IMG/VR virus record: IMGVR_UViG_3300010392_001157
Location: 1-23,919 of that record
From: a virus
Direction: 5' to 3' (one strand)
Length of the DNA stretch: 23,919 nucleotides
The notes below the pieces were generated by a model. It was not told the DNA's origin and searched no databases. It was given only the letters and a program-made list of their open reading frames with translations. The translations under genes and the position numbers were made by a program. Below are positions 1 to 7,785 of this stretch, one piece after another (positions within the stretch are counted from its first letter, which is position 1; each line of letters opens with the position of its first letter).

Positions 1-368
1 CGGTTTGTTTCGCCTGCCGGTCTCCAGATAAAGACGTGCCCCTCAGCGCCAACATAGGACTGTGTTAGAGCTGTCGAATCCCAGGTCGGACCACCTGTTA
101 GTGCGCCCTCAGTATCCGCCGTACGGACCCGCATCGTGTCACTGGTGCCTAGATTGGTTGCCAGCAAGGCTATCAAATTAAAATCCGATACTGCGCCCAG
201 GTCGATAACAAGGTAAGGAGTGCCACCAGTGCCTTCCCATACGTCTGTGGGTTGCATGGTCTGTAAGTTGCTTGCCGGGCCTGCTGCTGTCTCTGGTGTA
301 CCCGTTATCGCAGTAGCAGCGTCTGACAGTATCGGCGTGGCGATTATAATATTAGTTGTTTCGTCCAT
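1..368 (-). CDS. Putative tail accessory or receptor-binding protein with galactose-binding-like fold (partial, N-terminal 122 aa)
   Basis: The reading frame starts at an ATG (366-368), three bases past the tailspike stop, and runs off the left edge, so only the N-terminus is visible. No strong Shine-Dalgarno is seen, which suggests coupling to the tailspike gene. The visible protein is rich in Ala, Thr and Gly. Around residues 47-75 it has a stretch beginning VWEGTGGTPYLVIDLGAVSD, which resembles the start of discoidin / F5-8C-like carbohydrate-binding domains seen in phage tail proteins. This position, last in the tail module, is where host-recognition proteins usually sit. Family assignment rests on pattern recognition of a fragment. 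A tail-fibre protein or a generic virion protein are alternatives. Confidence 0.6.
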   Translation of the reverse strand, partial: MDETTNIIIATPILSDAATAITGTPETAAGPASNLQTMQPTDVWEGTGGTPYLVIDLGAVSDFNLIALLATNLGTSDTMRVRTADTEGALTGGPTWDSTALTQSYVGAEGHVFIWRPAGETN

Positions 369-371
369 AAC

Positions 372-1736
372 TTAACTTGACGCAATGCCGCTTGTGAATA
401 GGATAAGCTCACTTGCATATAATGCGCCTGGAGCCGTACTGTCCTGAGCCTCTATCGCTAAATAATTGCCTAGCGTGGCTGTGGAGTTATGCTTAATACC
501 AATAACAGATAGCCTCCCAACGCCTTCGATTCCATCCCATATCCATTCGCATGTGCCGTCTGTTATGGTTGCACTTGCAGGGTCGATTACCTCTCCTGTT
601 GGTCCGCCGGACCCTGCCGATGTCCCCGCATCTGTGCATATATACCGATTCGTTCCATCATTTTCGACCAGATCACCGACAGAATAAGCAGTGGTTGCAG
701 CCCATGCCGCAGTATCGTCTTCACAACAGCGGCAAAGGGTTGTATGTGTTACGCCATCCCGTGTTGTAGTCGCGTACACATTTGATGCCCCGCTGTGCCC
801 GTTTATAACCAGAGTCCCCTTGTCACTGATGCACAGCCTCTCGACGTTTGCCCCAGCACTTACAGAATGATATATATCTGTGAACGTGTTAACGGCAACT
901 AGTGCCCCGTCATCATTCTGGCCATAGATGTGACACTTGCACGGACCCTCCACCCAGAGACCATGAAATGAGTTACCGCTTGCCCCAGCACCTAAAAATA
1001 TATTCCATCCGATATGAGACCCCGCACCATTAAATGCAGCGTAACTATTCTGGATATATCCACCGAACCACGTATTCCCCCCGGCAGATGTCAGATGCAG
1101 CCCCGCCGCGTCATTACCGTCTGCAGTACATGAATGGAAAGCGCAGGCATTCGTTGGGAGACTATTAGGTGTCCGAGCAGTCCAGTTATTAAACCCCTGA
1201 GCAAGCACCCAGCCGCTTCCGGCATTATCATGCGAATATGTCGATTGGAAGAATGTACCAATACACTCCTGCAGAACGACACCATGTCTGCCACACTCTG
1301 ACACTTCGACGCCTTGAATGTATGACGGCGTAGAAAAGCGTAGCAAGGACAAGCCATCTTGTGATGTTTCCGCTAGATCACCAACAATAGAAAAATCTCT
1401 CAGGAATGTTCCCCTGTTATTGTATGGCGCACCGGCATAGGCATTGCGTATGATTTCACCGTCGTAGTCAGATGTAAATATAGTCCCCAGCGTACTCTCA
1501 CCCATCAACGACGCGCCCTGAGTTATCTCCAGAGTGCTGGCTAAATAGTATTCCCCTGAAGGAACGAATACCACTCCACTCACTGCTGCAGCATCATCCA
1601 GCGCATCTTGTATGGCCGATGTATCGTCTGTTGGATAGCCAGTTCCTGCCGCACCATAATAGCTGGCATTGAATAGTCCGCCTATCGCAGCAATTTCGGC
1701 CTTTGTCGTATCGTTAGCATTTGCTATTGTTGGCAT
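372..1736 (-). CDS. Tailspike / receptor-binding protein with pectate-lyase-like beta-helix (454 aa)
   Basis: Residues about 22-80 carry the classic pectate-lyase-3 entry motif: a YYGAAGTG..TDDTSAIQDAL stretch, then GVVFVPSGEYYLAST and a GASLMGES turn. This motif begins the right-handed parallel beta-helix of many phage tailspikes and depolymerases. Residues about 345-405 hold a separate small domain (TAYSVGDLVEN, ICTDAGTSAGSGGPTG, ITDGTCEWIWDG) of the repeat type common in phage tail proteins and reminiscent of short carbohydrate-binding modules. Probable role: binding and perhaps cleavage of a surface polysaccharide on the host. The start ATG lies 4 nt beyond the upstream stop, so translation is likely coupled. 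Catalytic residues cannot be assigned by eye, so enzymatic activity is inferred only from the fold. Confidence 0.85.
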   Translation of the reverse strand: MPTIANANDTTKAEIAAIGGLFNASYYGAAGTGYPTDDTSAIQDALDDAAAVSGVVFVPSGEYYLASTLEITQGASLMGESTLGTIFTSDYDGEIIRNAYAGAPYNNRGTFLRDFSIVGDLAETSQDGLSLLRFSTPSYIQGVEVSECGRHGVVLQECIGTFFQSTYSHDNAGSGWVLAQGFNNWTARTPNSLPTNACAFHSCTADGNDAAGLHLTSAGGNTWFGGYIQNSYAAFNGAGSHIGWNIFLGAGASGNSFHGLWVEGPCKCHIYGQNDDGALVAVNTFTDIYHSVSAGANVERLCISDKGTLVINGHSGASNVYATTTRDGVTHTTLCRCCEDDTAAWAATTAYSVGDLVENDGTNRYICTDAGTSAGSGGPTGEVIDPASATITDGTCEWIWDGIEGVGRLSVIGIKHNSTATLGNYLAIEAQDSTAPGALYASELILFTSGIASS

Positions 1737-1740
1737 TTAC

Positions 1741-3093
1741 TTATCCCAAGTCCAAACTTTCACCGGATAGTGTCTCGACAAGCGTGGCGGATGATGCTGT
1801 CTCAAACAATTCGGTAAATTCATTGTCCGTCATCAAGAGCCGGAAAGTCGTTCTGCCTGACGTAGTATTTTCCCGAATACCTAAAATTATCATATCTGCA
1901 TCAATGCCGAATCGATCATAGTCAAGAGTGATGGTCTGACCTATCTGGTATCTGAATTGCTGTCGCCTGGTAGTGATATCAATCCGGTCAAACGTCGCTC
2001 CGTATAGTGCTTGTTGCCTCGCATTCTCTGTGTCTGCATCGGCGGACGTTGAAAGTAGCGTGTCTTTAACGACAACCCGCGCCCCGAGATGCCTTTCCTT
2101 TATCGATGCCGTTTCATTCGTCGAATACTGGTATTCCCGAGATGTCAGAGTGCGCCGAGCTGATGTAGCTGCACCAACAAACTGGCTTTCGTTGTGGACT
2201 GTCCATGATTTAGTGCTACCGATACGTCGTCGCCATGATGGCGGAACAGTGCGCACACGCTTAAACGACCCTTTGACTATATCGTCCTCCGTGATGGTCC
2301 CGGAACGGAAACGTTTGCGGAGGACAGCTATAGTCAACAATCCAACTCGGTTAAACGTCCAGGCCCCGCCGATGCTGTGCATCAGATCTTTAACCACCGA
2401 GGCAATAGTCCCGCCGGTTATGTATACACCCGAGACCGACCGGCTGCTGTCCAGGTGCGCAGTGTAAAACGAAGGCAGGTTTAAATCGCTTGCAGTCAGG
2501 TCGGATCTGTCAATAACAATACGCTTTATAATATGGGCAGCGTTACTAACATACCCATCTCCAGAGTTATCCCCTTGTACGTCTAGAGTTAGTAGCTTAG
2601 AAGGTGGTGCACCTAGTTTGATATAACCACTATCCAGTTGAGTTTTGTAGTATCCAGGCTCAACACTGGCCGCTGTTATATCCGCCACGTCACCAGCCGA
2701 ATCCAAGGCGAGTCCACCATCAAAAGCAACCGCAGACTCCGCCGAACCATCGTGGAACTGATACACCAGATTTGTAGAATCGACTTGTATCGGCGTAATG
2801 TTCGTGACCGCGCCATAAACTAATGGCTTCTCGTTGCCTTCCAGTGTCGCATCACCTTCGAGCCCACCTACTCCGGTGTAGGTCGTCTCCTGGATGTCCT
2901 TATCCAATAAGGTTTCCTTACCTCTGAAGACAATACCTAGCCGTCTGCGGTCATAGGTGATACCTTCCGCTGTACCCTTGAGGACAGTGATATATTCATC
3001 AATAGCAAACCCCTCAGCGCCCAGCTTTACATCAACGTCGCGCCCATCCCACGCATATGCGGCGAGGTCATCGCGAGCACCATCCCCAATCAA
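1741..3093 (-). CDS. Tail-tip / baseplate protein, C-terminal part (450 aa), continues the frame of the upstream ORF after an in-frame TGA
   Basis: This is the larger part of a phage tail-tip protein of the kind encoded right after the tape measure. The N-terminal DGxxDDLAAYAWDGRDVDVKLG pattern and the TYTGVGGLEGDATLEGNEKPLVYG pattern (about residues 70-93) match a widespread siphovirus family in which they follow an FGxIEL motif. Here that motif ends the preceding ORF, in the same frame, separated only by TGA at 3094-3096. The nominal start is a TTG directly after the stop, with GGAG only 3 nt before it, too close for a good ribosome-binding site. This piece is therefore more likely made as part of a 553-554 aa protein by readthrough, or the gene is broken, than independently translated. 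The C-terminus (about 260-440) contains long beta-strand-rich segments compatible with hub-domain structure. Confidence 0.8.
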   Translation of the reverse strand: MIGDGARDDLAAYAWDGRDVDVKLGAEGFAIDEYITVLKGTAEGITYDRRRLGIVFRGKETLLDKDIQETTYTGVGGLEGDATLEGNEKPLVYGAVTNITPIQVDSTNLVYQFHDGSAESAVAFDGGLALDSAGDVADITAASVEPGYYKTQLDSGYIKLGAPPSKLLTLDVQGDNSGDGYVSNAAHIIKRIVIDRSDLTASDLNLPSFYTAHLDSSRSVSGVYITGGTIASVVKDLMHSIGGAWTFNRVGLLTIAVLRKRFRSGTITEDDIVKGSFKRVRTVPPSWRRRIGSTKSWTVHNESQFVGAATSARRTLTSREYQYSTNETASIKERHLGARVVVKDTLLSTSADADTENARQQALYGATFDRIDITTRRQQFRYQIGQTITLDYDRFGIDADMIILGIRENTTSGRTTFRLLMTDNEFTELFETASSATLVETLSGESLDLG

Positions 3094-3096
3094 TCA
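3094..3096 (-). other. In-frame TGA interrupting the tail-tip gene
   Basis: The ORFs at 3094-3405 and 1741-3093 are in the same frame and are separated by this single TGA (context CTGGAG TGA TTGATT on the minus strand). The conserved family motif FGxIEL-x-N-x-DG spans the stop: FGNLE precedes it and LIGDGARDDL follows. The alignment spacing is kept if TGA occupies one residue position. Other genes here end normally in TGA (for example at 7054, 9360, 9923 and 15352), so a global code change is not the explanation. Confidence 0.85.
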
Positions 3097-3405
3097 CTCC
3101 AGATTGCCGAATGATGTGCGACCCTGTGCGGATTCATCATCACCAAACAAGTCCACATTACTGTCGCAGGCATTTTTTAAGTATGCAGGCCAGTGCTCAT
3201 CGTCAACAATTGGATGTGCTAATCCAATGGAGGCACGGACATCTGTTTCAGATGCAGTAGATGTATCATATGGTGTCGCATGGAATAGAAACGACCTTGC
3301 GGCTTCCTGATCGGCTATGAGATCTACAGTAGTGGATGCTACTGACTCATCGATAGTGGAGCTGGCAAACCCTATAGACGCGAATGGATTAAGCCCAAAT
3401 AGCAT
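3094..3405 (-). CDS. Tail-tip / baseplate protein, N-terminal part (103 aa before in-frame TGA)
   Basis: The ATG overlaps the tape-measure stop (TAATG arrangement at 3403-3407), so this is the true N-terminus of the tail-tip gene. The protein has Ser/Thr-rich beta-type sequence, then HPIVDDEHWPAYLKNA and a terminal GRTSFGNLE. The last motif is the first half of the conserved FGxIELxNxDG segment of this family, so the fragment ends in the middle of a domain. Taken alone, the 103-aa product would be a truncated protein. Either a small fraction of ribosomes reads through, or the gene is a recent nonsense mutant, or the base is a sequence error. Confidence 0.75.
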   Translation of the reverse strand: MLFGLNPFASIGFASSTIDESVASTTVDLIADQEAARSFLFHATPYDTSTASETDVRASIGLAHPIVDDEHWPAYLKNACDSNVDLFGDDESAQGRTSFGNLE

Positions 3406-6400
3406 TAGGCAGCAGCCGGTGCATTAAGTAGTAGTTTAATGTCTGCATTCATTTCTACGATTTCTTGTTTCAGACTTCCTATTTCTTCTTGGAGTGCAGT
3501 TACTATCGCGTTGTCTCCAGTCGTGATAGCAGCACCAACATCTTGCAGAGTAGACACAGTGTCTCTCTGATCGACCAAGCCACGGACAGTCGAATCCAAG
3601 AAGTTGGTAAACTCAAAGAACTCCGCCGAACTCCCAAGCTGTTCACGCTTGAGATCTATGAATCCTGGTAGGAAGGAAGCCAGCGACGACCGTGCTGATG
3701 GGTCACTGCGAGCATCGGACAGCAGTTGATTGAATACACTTTCGGAATTGTTTATCTGTGACCCCAGTGACAGGCCGCCTGCGCTGGTAGTCTTGAGGGA
3801 TGTCAGAACAGATAGCAGACTAGCATTGGCCGACATAAAATCAGCGGCGAATCTATCTAGCACCTGCTGACGTTCTAATGCGTTCAGTCTTTCGACATCG
3901 ACCAGATCAGCACCGAGGGTTACAGCATTAGCTAAACGATCTTTAGCAACCCGCTCGACCGATTCTAAGGCAAAGATTAATGGTTCTTCTATAGCCAGTA
4001 TCTGGTCTGTAATCGATGTATTGAAATCAGTCGTTAATTTTTGAGTGGCTTTGGCTAAGCGTTCGTTGACTTCCTCGACCGAAAAGCCCAGGTCTACAGC
4101 GACATCAGACAGCTCCCGGAACTGTTCAGTGATCGCCTGCAACGCCACTTCAGCATCATTCAGCGGTTCGCCCTGTTCGCCAAACATATTGATCAACTCG
4201 ATGATTCTGCCAGCCTCACCTACCAACTGATCGATGTTTCCAGGATCTCGGCCAATCTGGTTTAGCAGCCCAGATGCAACAGTGTTTTCAGAAACAGCAT
4301 CGATGATCCTGACAAGTCTGGTTTTGACAACATCGAAGCTTTCGTTATCGAATGAGTGCGCACTGAAGAACTGTCCAGTTCCAGAAAGCGCACCACGCAC
4401 ACGGGCTATCTGGTCAGGATCAAGAAGTTTAGCGATTGACTTATCAATGCCCGCTAGGCTGCGTACAATGGCGTCTGCATCGATATTCTTGGAGGTTGAT
4501 ACACTTAGGCCACCGAATGGTGTTTGGACGCCACCGGCCCCTGTGTTGAATCCGAACTTCTGCTTGTCGTTTCCACCGCCAAATAGGCTGCCGATTCCAC
4601 CACCCAGAAGCCCGCCGCCGAACCCGCCCAAGGCCGACCCGAGGGCCATTGTACCAAGTGACCCCAAAGGCCCACCCAAAGCGAAACCTAGATAAGCTCC
4701 TGCTCCTGCACCCAGCAAGCCACCGGCCAATCCGCCTGCTGTACCGGCTGTACTACCGAACCCGCCGCTGAGATATGTCCCGCCCAGAGCGCCCCCAACA
4801 CCAAGCAGTGCGGGATGAGCCAACAGTCCCGAGAGTGCTCCACCACCAGCGAGTGCCCCACCCGCAGTACCACCCGCAGCACCCGCAGCACTACTACCGA
4901 ACAACCCTAGCCCGCCGAGCAGTTGAGGTCTGAACACTAACAAAGCAGCCATTTCACCAGCAAGCCGGGCCATAATATCTTTTACCAAATCTGCAAACGA
5001 CTCGAATTCCAGCTTGCCGTGGCGAAAAGCTTCGGTAAAAGCATTACCGAATCCACGTTGGATATTCTCTGCAGCTCGATCAAACGGTTCTTGAATTTCG
5101 CTTGCCGCTTCCTTTGCAGCCTCTGCCGCTTCCTCTGCCGCTTCAGCTGCTTTGCGCCTGGCGTCTTTCGTCTCATTTATGGCTTTAGTTTCAGCCTGCG
5201 TTGCCATAACTATACGGACAATTGCCGCTTCTTGATCAAGTGTTGCAGTCGTCCCGGCACCACGAAGCGCATTCTCTATTTCTAATTCATCATTCAGCGC
5301 GGCAACAGCTATTTCACCTTGCCCAACCGCTTCGGCCATGCGCTCTTGTTCGTCTCTAGCAATACTTAATTTCTCAATATATTGTTCTAGTGTTTTTTGG
5401 CCTTGTGATCCTTTGCCGCCTAGTAGGTGATCTAATGCACCGGCTAAATCTTCAGGCTTCTTTTTACCTGCTTCATCTATTGCCTTAGTAACCTTCTCTA
5501 TCGCTAATTGCCATTCTTCCAATGATTTACGTTCTGCATCCAATTCTTCTTGTAAGCGCGTCTTTACTGCCTTTTGATGTGCCGCAGGCCCACGAATGTT
5601 TCTGTTACGCCTACGCTCAAGATCACGGATTTTCCGCTCTGCTTCCTTCGCTTCTATCCTTGCTGCAGCTCTTTCTTGCTCCAGCATTGTCTTTGTCACT
5701 AACGCAATGTCTTTAGCCAATTCAACCTGACTCTTACCAAGATTAAGCAATTTTTCTTTTAGTTTTTCCGCACGTTCTTCTGCGTCTTTAGTCCGTTGAT
5801 TCCACACCCATAGGGCCCCAGCAGCCGCTGCAATAACACCAGGCAAACCACCAAAGATTCCTAATAGCCTTGATGCCCTACCTAAAAAGGTTAAAGGGAT
5901 TGCTGCTTTTAATGCCTTATTATATTTTGTTGTTGCTCGTTCCAGTCTACCCGTTGACCTTACAAGCTCGTTCTGTTTCTTCCCCCATTTACCTATGACT
6001 CCGATATGCCCAGTTGCAATGACTAATTCTGCCTGTCTTGCCCGAACATGGGCCAGCGTTGCGGCTGTGGCTGCTATCCTTGCGGTTACTTCGGCTTTTA
6101 ATGCAATTGTTCCTTTTACAGTCGCAACTGTTGCCCCAATTATTGCTTGCACTAAACGCACCCCAAGATACCCTGCAAGCACCAATACAATATCCGCCAC
6201 TGTCTCCAAATTGCCAGCCAATGATCTTATTCCGGCTGCTAATCTTCCAGTGACATTAAATTCCTTATTTATTTCACCAGTCAAAGCCTGAAACTCATTT
6301 CTCAAGTTCATAAAAGCGCGGCCGACAGTATCAGGCATCTTTGCAGCTTCTTGCGCAACCCTAACGGAGGCATTGTTGATGGCCGTTACCATTACATCTG

Positions 6401-7061
6401 CAGTTATTTCTCCTTGTTCAGCTAACTTTCTGAATTGCGCCAATGTAATGTCATACTCATCTGTAATCGTCTTAACGATCACGGGTACTTGTTCCATTAC
6501 AGATCTTAGTTCTTCACCACTCAGCCTCGATGAAGCAATTGCCTGAGATAACTGAATCATTGCCGCTGTTGATTCTTGCGCGGATGCACCACTAATCAGG
6601 GTTAATCGCTGGATGGTTTGGACAAACTTGAGAACATCCTGCGTTGTAGCGCCGATGTCTTTTCTAACTCGTTGTGTCCGAATAAATAACTTGGCCGCCG
6701 ATTCCATGGACACGCCAACTTCATTGGCTGAATCCCTTAACGACTGCATAACGAATTTCTGTTCTTCGAGACTATCAGTTACAGTTTTTACCCTGGCATT
6801 GATCAGCACAAATTGATCAGCAACATGGACAAGCCCTTTTGCTGTTTGAGTTATACCTACACCGATCAACAGATTGCGCATCTGCCTCAATGGACCCAAT
6901 GTTTTAGCAAGCTGTTTTTCTAATCGCTTTGAAGCCGATTCAAACTGCTTTGTACCACGGGTAGCACGGACACTGCCTTTAGTAAAGGCGTCAAGATCCT
7001 TGTTGGCTTTCCTTACCTCCTTGGAGTCAACCTTGATACCTAATAAAGCAAAGTCAGTCAT
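3405..7061 (-). CDS. Tail tape measure protein (1218 aa)
   Basis: This is the longest gene of the window and sits after the tail chaperones, as expected. Residues about 60-205 match the tape-measure N-terminal domain (SANEVGVSMESAAKLF, GASAQESTAAMIQLSQAIA, LSGEELRSVMEQVP). Hydrophobic segments lie near residues 285-310 and 400-418, an Ala/Lys/Glu-rich coiled-coil region near 420-680, and a long Gly/Ala-rich membrane-active-looking tract near 710-830 (about 4570-4920). The C-terminus is again helical. The role is to set tail length as a scaffold inside the tube and then help DNA entry across the host envelope. At 1218 aa it predicts a tail of roughly 180 nm by the usual 0.15 nm per residue rule. 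The start overlaps the upstream chaperone frame by 8 nt. Confidence 0.96.
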   Translation of the reverse strand: MTDFALLGIKVDSKEVRKANKDLDAFTKGSVRATRGTKQFESASKRLEKQLAKTLGPLRQMRNLLIGVGITQTAKGLVHVADQFVLINARVKTVTDSLEEQKFVMQSLRDSANEVGVSMESAAKLFIRTQRVRKDIGATTQDVLKFVQTIQRLTLISGASAQESTAAMIQLSQAIASSRLSGEELRSVMEQVPVIVKTITDEYDITLAQFRKLAEQGEITADVMVTAINNASVRVAQEAAKMPDTVGRAFMNLRNEFQALTGEINKEFNVTGRLAAGIRSLAGNLETVADIVLVLAGYLGVRLVQAIIGATVATVKGTIALKAEVTARIAATAATLAHVRARQAELVIATGHIGVIGKWGKKQNELVRSTGRLERATTKYNKALKAAIPLTFLGRASRLLGIFGGLPGVIAAAAGALWVWNQRTKDAEERAEKLKEKLLNLGKSQVELAKDIALVTKTMLEQERAAARIEAKEAERKIRDLERRRNRNIRGPAAHQKAVKTRLQEELDAERKSLEEWQLAIEKVTKAIDEAGKKKPEDLAGALDHLLGGKGSQGQKTLEQYIEKLSIARDEQERMAEAVGQGEIAVAALNDELEIENALRGAGTTATLDQEAAIVRIVMATQAETKAINETKDARRKAAEAAEEAAEAAKEAASEIQEPFDRAAENIQRGFGNAFTEAFRHGKLEFESFADLVKDIMARLAGEMAALLVFRPQLLGGLGLFGSSAAGAAGGTAGGALAGGGALSGLLAHPALLGVGGALGGTYLSGGFGSTAGTAGGLAGGLLGAGAGAYLGFALGGPLGSLGTMALGSALGGFGGGLLGGGIGSLFGGGNDKQKFGFNTGAGGVQTPFGGLSVSTSKNIDADAIVRSLAGIDKSIAKLLDPDQIARVRGALSGTGQFFSAHSFDNESFDVVKTRLVRIIDAVSENTVASGLLNQIGRDPGNIDQLVGEAGRIIELINMFGEQGEPLNDAEVALQAITEQFRELSDVAVDLGFSVEEVNERLAKATQKLTTDFNTSITDQILAIEEPLIFALESVERVAKDRLANAVTLGADLVDVERLNALERQQVLDRFAADFMSANASLLSVLTSLKTTSAGGLSLGSQINNSESVFNQLLSDARSDPSARSSLASFLPGFIDLKREQLGSSAEFFEFTNFLDSTVRGLVDQRDTVSTLQDVGAAITTGDNAIVTALQEEIGSLKQEIVEMNADIKLLLNAPAAA

Positions 7062-7404
7062 TGCTTTTTGCCATCACCGATATATATATCCGATCCAACC
7101 TTTTTAAGATGCCAACCTCAAATGATGTTGGTGTTTGCCGTGTCAATCTTGCCCATGCATCTATTTCAGAATAGGCAATTGGGTTCATGCCAAAACCTGC
7201 ACTGGTTCTCGATCCTGCCAAGTCTAAAAACCATACCCAGATATGGATCAATGCTTGCGGACATTCTTTGTCCGGCATTAATTCAATACCCTTATGCTTC
7301 TCGACTTGTCGATAATGGGCACCTTTATTGGACTTGCCCATAGGCCGTGCCATTTCAAATTCTGATTCCGCATACTCTTCCAATGACAGAATCAGTTCCT
7401 CAAA
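7054..7404 (-). CDS. Tail assembly chaperone, -1 frameshift extension (T-like domain, 116 aa after the slip)
   Basis: This frame stays open from the slippery site at 7404-7410 to a TGA at 7054-7056, and it is the -1 frame relative to the gene ending at 7392. After the slip the sequence begins FEELILSLEEYAES. It contains QALIHIWVWFLDLAGSRT and GFGMNPIAYSEIDAWARLT, typical of the second half of tail-assembly chaperone fusions (lambda gpG-gpT arrangement). A stand-alone start would have to be the TTG at 7383, which lacks a good Shine-Dalgarno, so the fusion is favoured: 127 aa of the upstream protein plus 116 aa, 243 aa in total. The fused form would bind the tape measure and recruit major tail protein. 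It is not expected in virions. Confidence 0.88.
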   Translation of the reverse strand, partial: FEELILSLEEYAESEFEMARPMGKSNKGAHYRQVEKHKGIELMPDKECPQALIHIWVWFLDLAGSRTSAGFGMNPIAYSEIDAWARLTRQTPTSFEVGILKRLDRIYISVMAKSND

Positions 7405-7784
7405 AAATTTGCCCTTTCTCCTATGAAGTCATCCACCTGTTCTCTAACCCAAGGGAAGCGTTCATAAAGTGCTTTGGCATTGTCGTTTGAAAATGGGTAG
7501 GCAGATCCACCCACCTCGAAATTATCAGACCAGTTCACCGTACAGGCGGACAACACTTCAAGCGCCTCCAATTCAAGCTGTTCAGCCGTTATCTTGAACT
7601 TGTTTTTCCGTGACAGTCTTTTGTTGGTAACAACCCTTTGTGCAGCACGATATTCATCGCTATCGAGGCCCAATAGTGAGAATGTCACTGGCTCGCCATC
7701 ACCACCCAGCAAAGGAATGTCCTCTACTGGATGCATGACAGTCATAGTTGATCCTGCTTGAGTTTCGAGATTGGATAAATCCAT
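7392..7784 (-). CDS. Tail assembly chaperone (G-like, 130 aa)
   Basis: This is a small, acidic, single-domain protein between major tail protein and tape measure, the classic position of the G-like tail chaperone. The ATG (7782-7784) follows the major tail protein stop by one base, and a GGAG about 15 nt upstream lies within the preceding coding end. The final codons GCA AAT TTT TTG AGG AAC TGA contain an A-AAT-TTT slippery heptamer four codons before the stop. Most ribosomes would make this 130-aa form, while a minority would shift to the -1 frame and make the longer fusion. Sequence similarity to named families is weak by eye. The call rests on position, size and the frameshift arrangement. 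Confidence 0.88.
   Translation of the reverse strand: MDLSNLETQAGSTMTVMHPVEDIPLLGGDGEPVTFSLLGLDSDEYRAAQRVVTNKRLSRKNKFKITAEQLELEALEVLSACTVNWSDNFEVGGSAYPFSNDNAKALYERFPWVREQVDDFIGERANFLRN
7404..7410 (-). promoter_or_regulatory. Programmed -1 ribosomal frameshift site (A AAT TTT)
   Basis: On the minus strand the heptamer is A AAT TTT in the reading frame of the upstream chaperone, which obeys X XXY YYZ, and it sits inside a run of six T. The -1 frame is open across it into the T-like domain. No clear downstream pseudoknot or long stem was found by eye, so the stimulatory signal, if any, is not identified. The T run could also allow transcriptional slippage. Confidence 0.82.
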
Positions 7785-7785
7785 A

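Noticed and set aside
1973-2467. 164-aa plus-strand open frame within the tail-tip gene
   Set aside because: Antisense to a well-supported coding region, without start signal or recognisable motif.
3094-3096. Alternative genetic code (TGA as tryptophan) to explain the split tail-tip gene
   Set aside because: Several genes in the window end in TGA with tight ATGA/TTGA overlaps, so TGA is a stop in this phage.
4234-4695. 153-aa plus-strand open frame with a Pro-rich end
   Set aside because: Mirror image of the Gly-rich tape-measure tract. The Pro-rich sequence is simply the complement of Gly codons.
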